Position numbers and translations under genes: made by a program
The notes under the pieces: model-generated
What the model saw: the letters and a program-made list of their open reading frames with translations, nothing else
What the model was told of the DNA's origin: nothing
The model's database searches: none
Assembly: GCF_000212415.1 (NCBI RefSeq)
Contig: NC_015500.1
Location: 1,302,001 to 1,366,000, forward strand
Direction: 5' to 3'
Source of the DNA: Treponema brennaborense DSM 12168
GTDB lineage: Bacteria; Spirochaetota; Spirochaetia; Treponematales; Treponemataceae
Length of the DNA: 64,000 nucleotides
In this document: positions 62,742 through 64,000 of the stretch, in pieces
Numbering within the stretch: position 1 is the first letter of the stretch
How the letters are laid out: each line of letters begins with the position of its first letter

Positions 62742-64000
62742 TTGGTAACGCTGGATCTTGTTCGCAGTGATTTGGAGAAAAAACTTCAAAAGGACAAAGC
62801 GCTTCATTGCGTGGAAGTCCGAGCCGATACGCTCGACGAAGCGCTGGCAGACGCCGCCGTACAACTCAATACGAAAATTTCGACGCTTGAATACGAAGTG
62901 CTGGAAAAAGGATTTTCCGGTTTTCTCGGATTGGTTAAACAGCCGTGGCTTATCCGCGCGTATGTAAGTGCGGAAGCCGTTGCCAAATCCAGAAAAAACC
63001 GATCCGACGAATTTGCCTTTATGGACGAAACGGACGATTCGATCGAACCGGCCGACCGCGACGGCGAATTCTTCATTCATTATTTCGGTTCCCATATCAA
63101 TTTGAAAATCGTGCCGCCGTACGGTTCCGGCAAGAACGTTTCACTGCAGGACGTGCTGAGTAAGCTTGAACGCTCCGACACATTGTCCGTGGATCAGGAA
63201 GCGATAAAAAAATACGTGCAGGACGGTACCGGCGGTGTGTATGAAGTCGTCGGCGAATATAAACACGTTCCCGCGGGCGACGCACTGCTGGTCGTCGACG
63301 TGACGCGCGACGAAATGCAGGCATCCATAACCGTAACGGCGCCTGCCGTGAGCGGTGCCGAAATTACGGCGGAAGCGATTCAGCGCGCGCTCGAAACGCA
63401 GGGCGTCGTCGCCGGTGTCGATCAGCAGAAAATCGACGATTTCGTAGACAAGCCGATATACGGCGTACCGTACGTTGTGGCTGAAGCGATTAGACCGGTG
63501 GACGGCCGCGACGCGTATATTGCGTATAATTTTGAAACCGACCGTTCCAAACTGCGCATCAAGGAATCGGCAACCGGACAGGTCAATTTTAAAGAGTTGA
63601 ATCTGATACAGAACGTCGTGGAAGGGCAGCCTTTGGCGCAGAAAATGCTTCCCGAACGGGGCAAAGCGGGTAAGACGATTTTCGGCCGCTATCTTGAAGC
63701 CAAAAACGGCCGGGACATCAATCTGCCGCTCGGTAAAAACGTTATCGTCGATACGGACGGGCGGACTATTCTTGCAGCCATGAACGGACAAGTTTTGCTG
63801 ATCGGCGATAAAATCAACGTCGAGCCGATTATGGAACTCGAAAACGTATCGATCAAGACCGGAAACATTACGTTCCTTGGAACGGTTATCGTAAAAGGCA
63901 ACGTCGACGACGGATTCAACGTAAAAGCGTCGGGCAATATCGAAATATACGGAACCGTCGGCAAGAGTTCGCTCGAAGCCGGCGGCGATATTATCGTTTC
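62742..64000 (+). CDS. Jag-N/FapA-domain protein, 3' end beyond the window
   Basis: Starts at TTG 62742 with AAGGAG 6 bases upstream; about 419 residues are visible and no stop is met. Residues about 15-70 form a Jag-N-like domain (VEVRADTLDEALADAAVQL, VLEKGFSGFLGLVKQPW). From about 105 it follows the FapA (DUF342) family, with the beta-helix beginning in GNITFLGTVIVKGNVDDGFN. FapA proteins are cytoplasmic polymer-forming proteins of uncertain function. It sits 55 bases after fliA, so it may be co-transcribed with it. Confidence 0.88.
   Translation, partial: MVTLDLVRSDLEKKLQKDKALHCVEVRADTLDEALADAAVQLNTKISTLEYEVLEKGFSGFLGLVKQPWLIRAYVSAEAVAKSRKNRSDEFAFMDETDDSIEPADRDGEFFIHYFGSHINLKIVPPYGSGKNVSLQDVLSKLERSDTLSVDQEAIKKYVQDGTGGVYEVVGEYKHVPAGDALLVVDVTRDEMQASITVTAPAVSGAEITAEAIQRALETQGVVAGVDQQKIDDFVDKPIYGVPYVVAEAIRPVDGRDAYIAYNFETDRSKLRIKESATGQVNFKELNLIQNVVEGQPLAQKMLPERGKAGKTIFGRYLEAKNGRDINLPLGKNVIVDTDGRTILAAMNGQVLLIGDKINVEPIMELENVSIKTGNITFLGTVIVKGNVDDGFNVKASGNIEIYGTVGKSSLEAGGDIIV

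Overview
The window is chromosomal DNA from a Treponema-type spirochaete with a fairly high GC content, roughly 50-53% by eye in the backbone. The lineage rests on several points: an exporter/motility gene order typical of spirochaetes (fliQ-fliR-flhB-flhA-flhF-flhG, a hypothetical, fliA/whiG, then a FapA-type protein), a long-form PPi-dependent phosphofructokinase, a hexokinase of treponemal type, GatCAB amidotransferase genes and an integron integrase laid out as in Treponema denticola. A saccharolytic host-associated species related to T. brennaborense, T. socranskii or T. maltophilum is my inference.

Layout. 1-13 kb: end of a glycosyltransferase, TatD nuclease, Hpt protein, a large signal peptidase I, a GH18 lipoprotein, a metal ABC transporter pair, an anchored NucA-type nuclease, and the gatC-gatA-gatB operon with three trailing treponemal genes. 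13-23 kb: tRNA-Arg(CCU), an EAL phosphodiesterase, a chemoreceptor with a G11 tract upstream, a PRPP synthase/FGGY kinase/HAD operon divergent from PPi-PFK. 23-31 kb: a YkgJ-type protein, an HtrA protease, uvrB, a flavin reductase, an MBL-fold hydrolase and pyruvate kinase. 31-36 kb: an ECF sigma factor, membrane anti-sigma-like protein and secreted caspase-like protein, next to a GC-rich long-hairpin element. 36-40 kb: a decayed LuxR-type membrane regulator, then a GNAT-YoaP/radical SAM/kinase-fold trio.

40.4-48.9 kb is an AT-richer accessory island. It begins with an integron integrase that points the same way as its cassettes (the unusual T. denticola arrangement), followed by an attI-like site, an apparently ORF-less cassette with a complete attC, and a lipoprotein cassette whose attC is split by an IS110/IS1111-family element. 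Beyond this lie an IS256-family element joining two truncated genes, fragments resembling Firmicutes conjugative elements, and a decayed traX.

49-64 kb: hexokinase, a very large predicted outer-membrane metallopeptidase, a MotE/FlbB-like protein divergent from the flagellar export operon, and fliA followed by a Jag-N/FapA protein cut by the window end.

A recurring regulatory pattern runs through the backbone: about nine genes have a sigma-70 -10 hexamer 5-8 bases (mostly exactly 6) before the ATG and no Shine-Dalgarno sequence, which predicts leaderless transcripts. The most interesting loci are the integron with its attC-targeting insertion element and probable guide RNA, the ORF-less cassette, the leaderless promoters, and the ECF/caspase locus.
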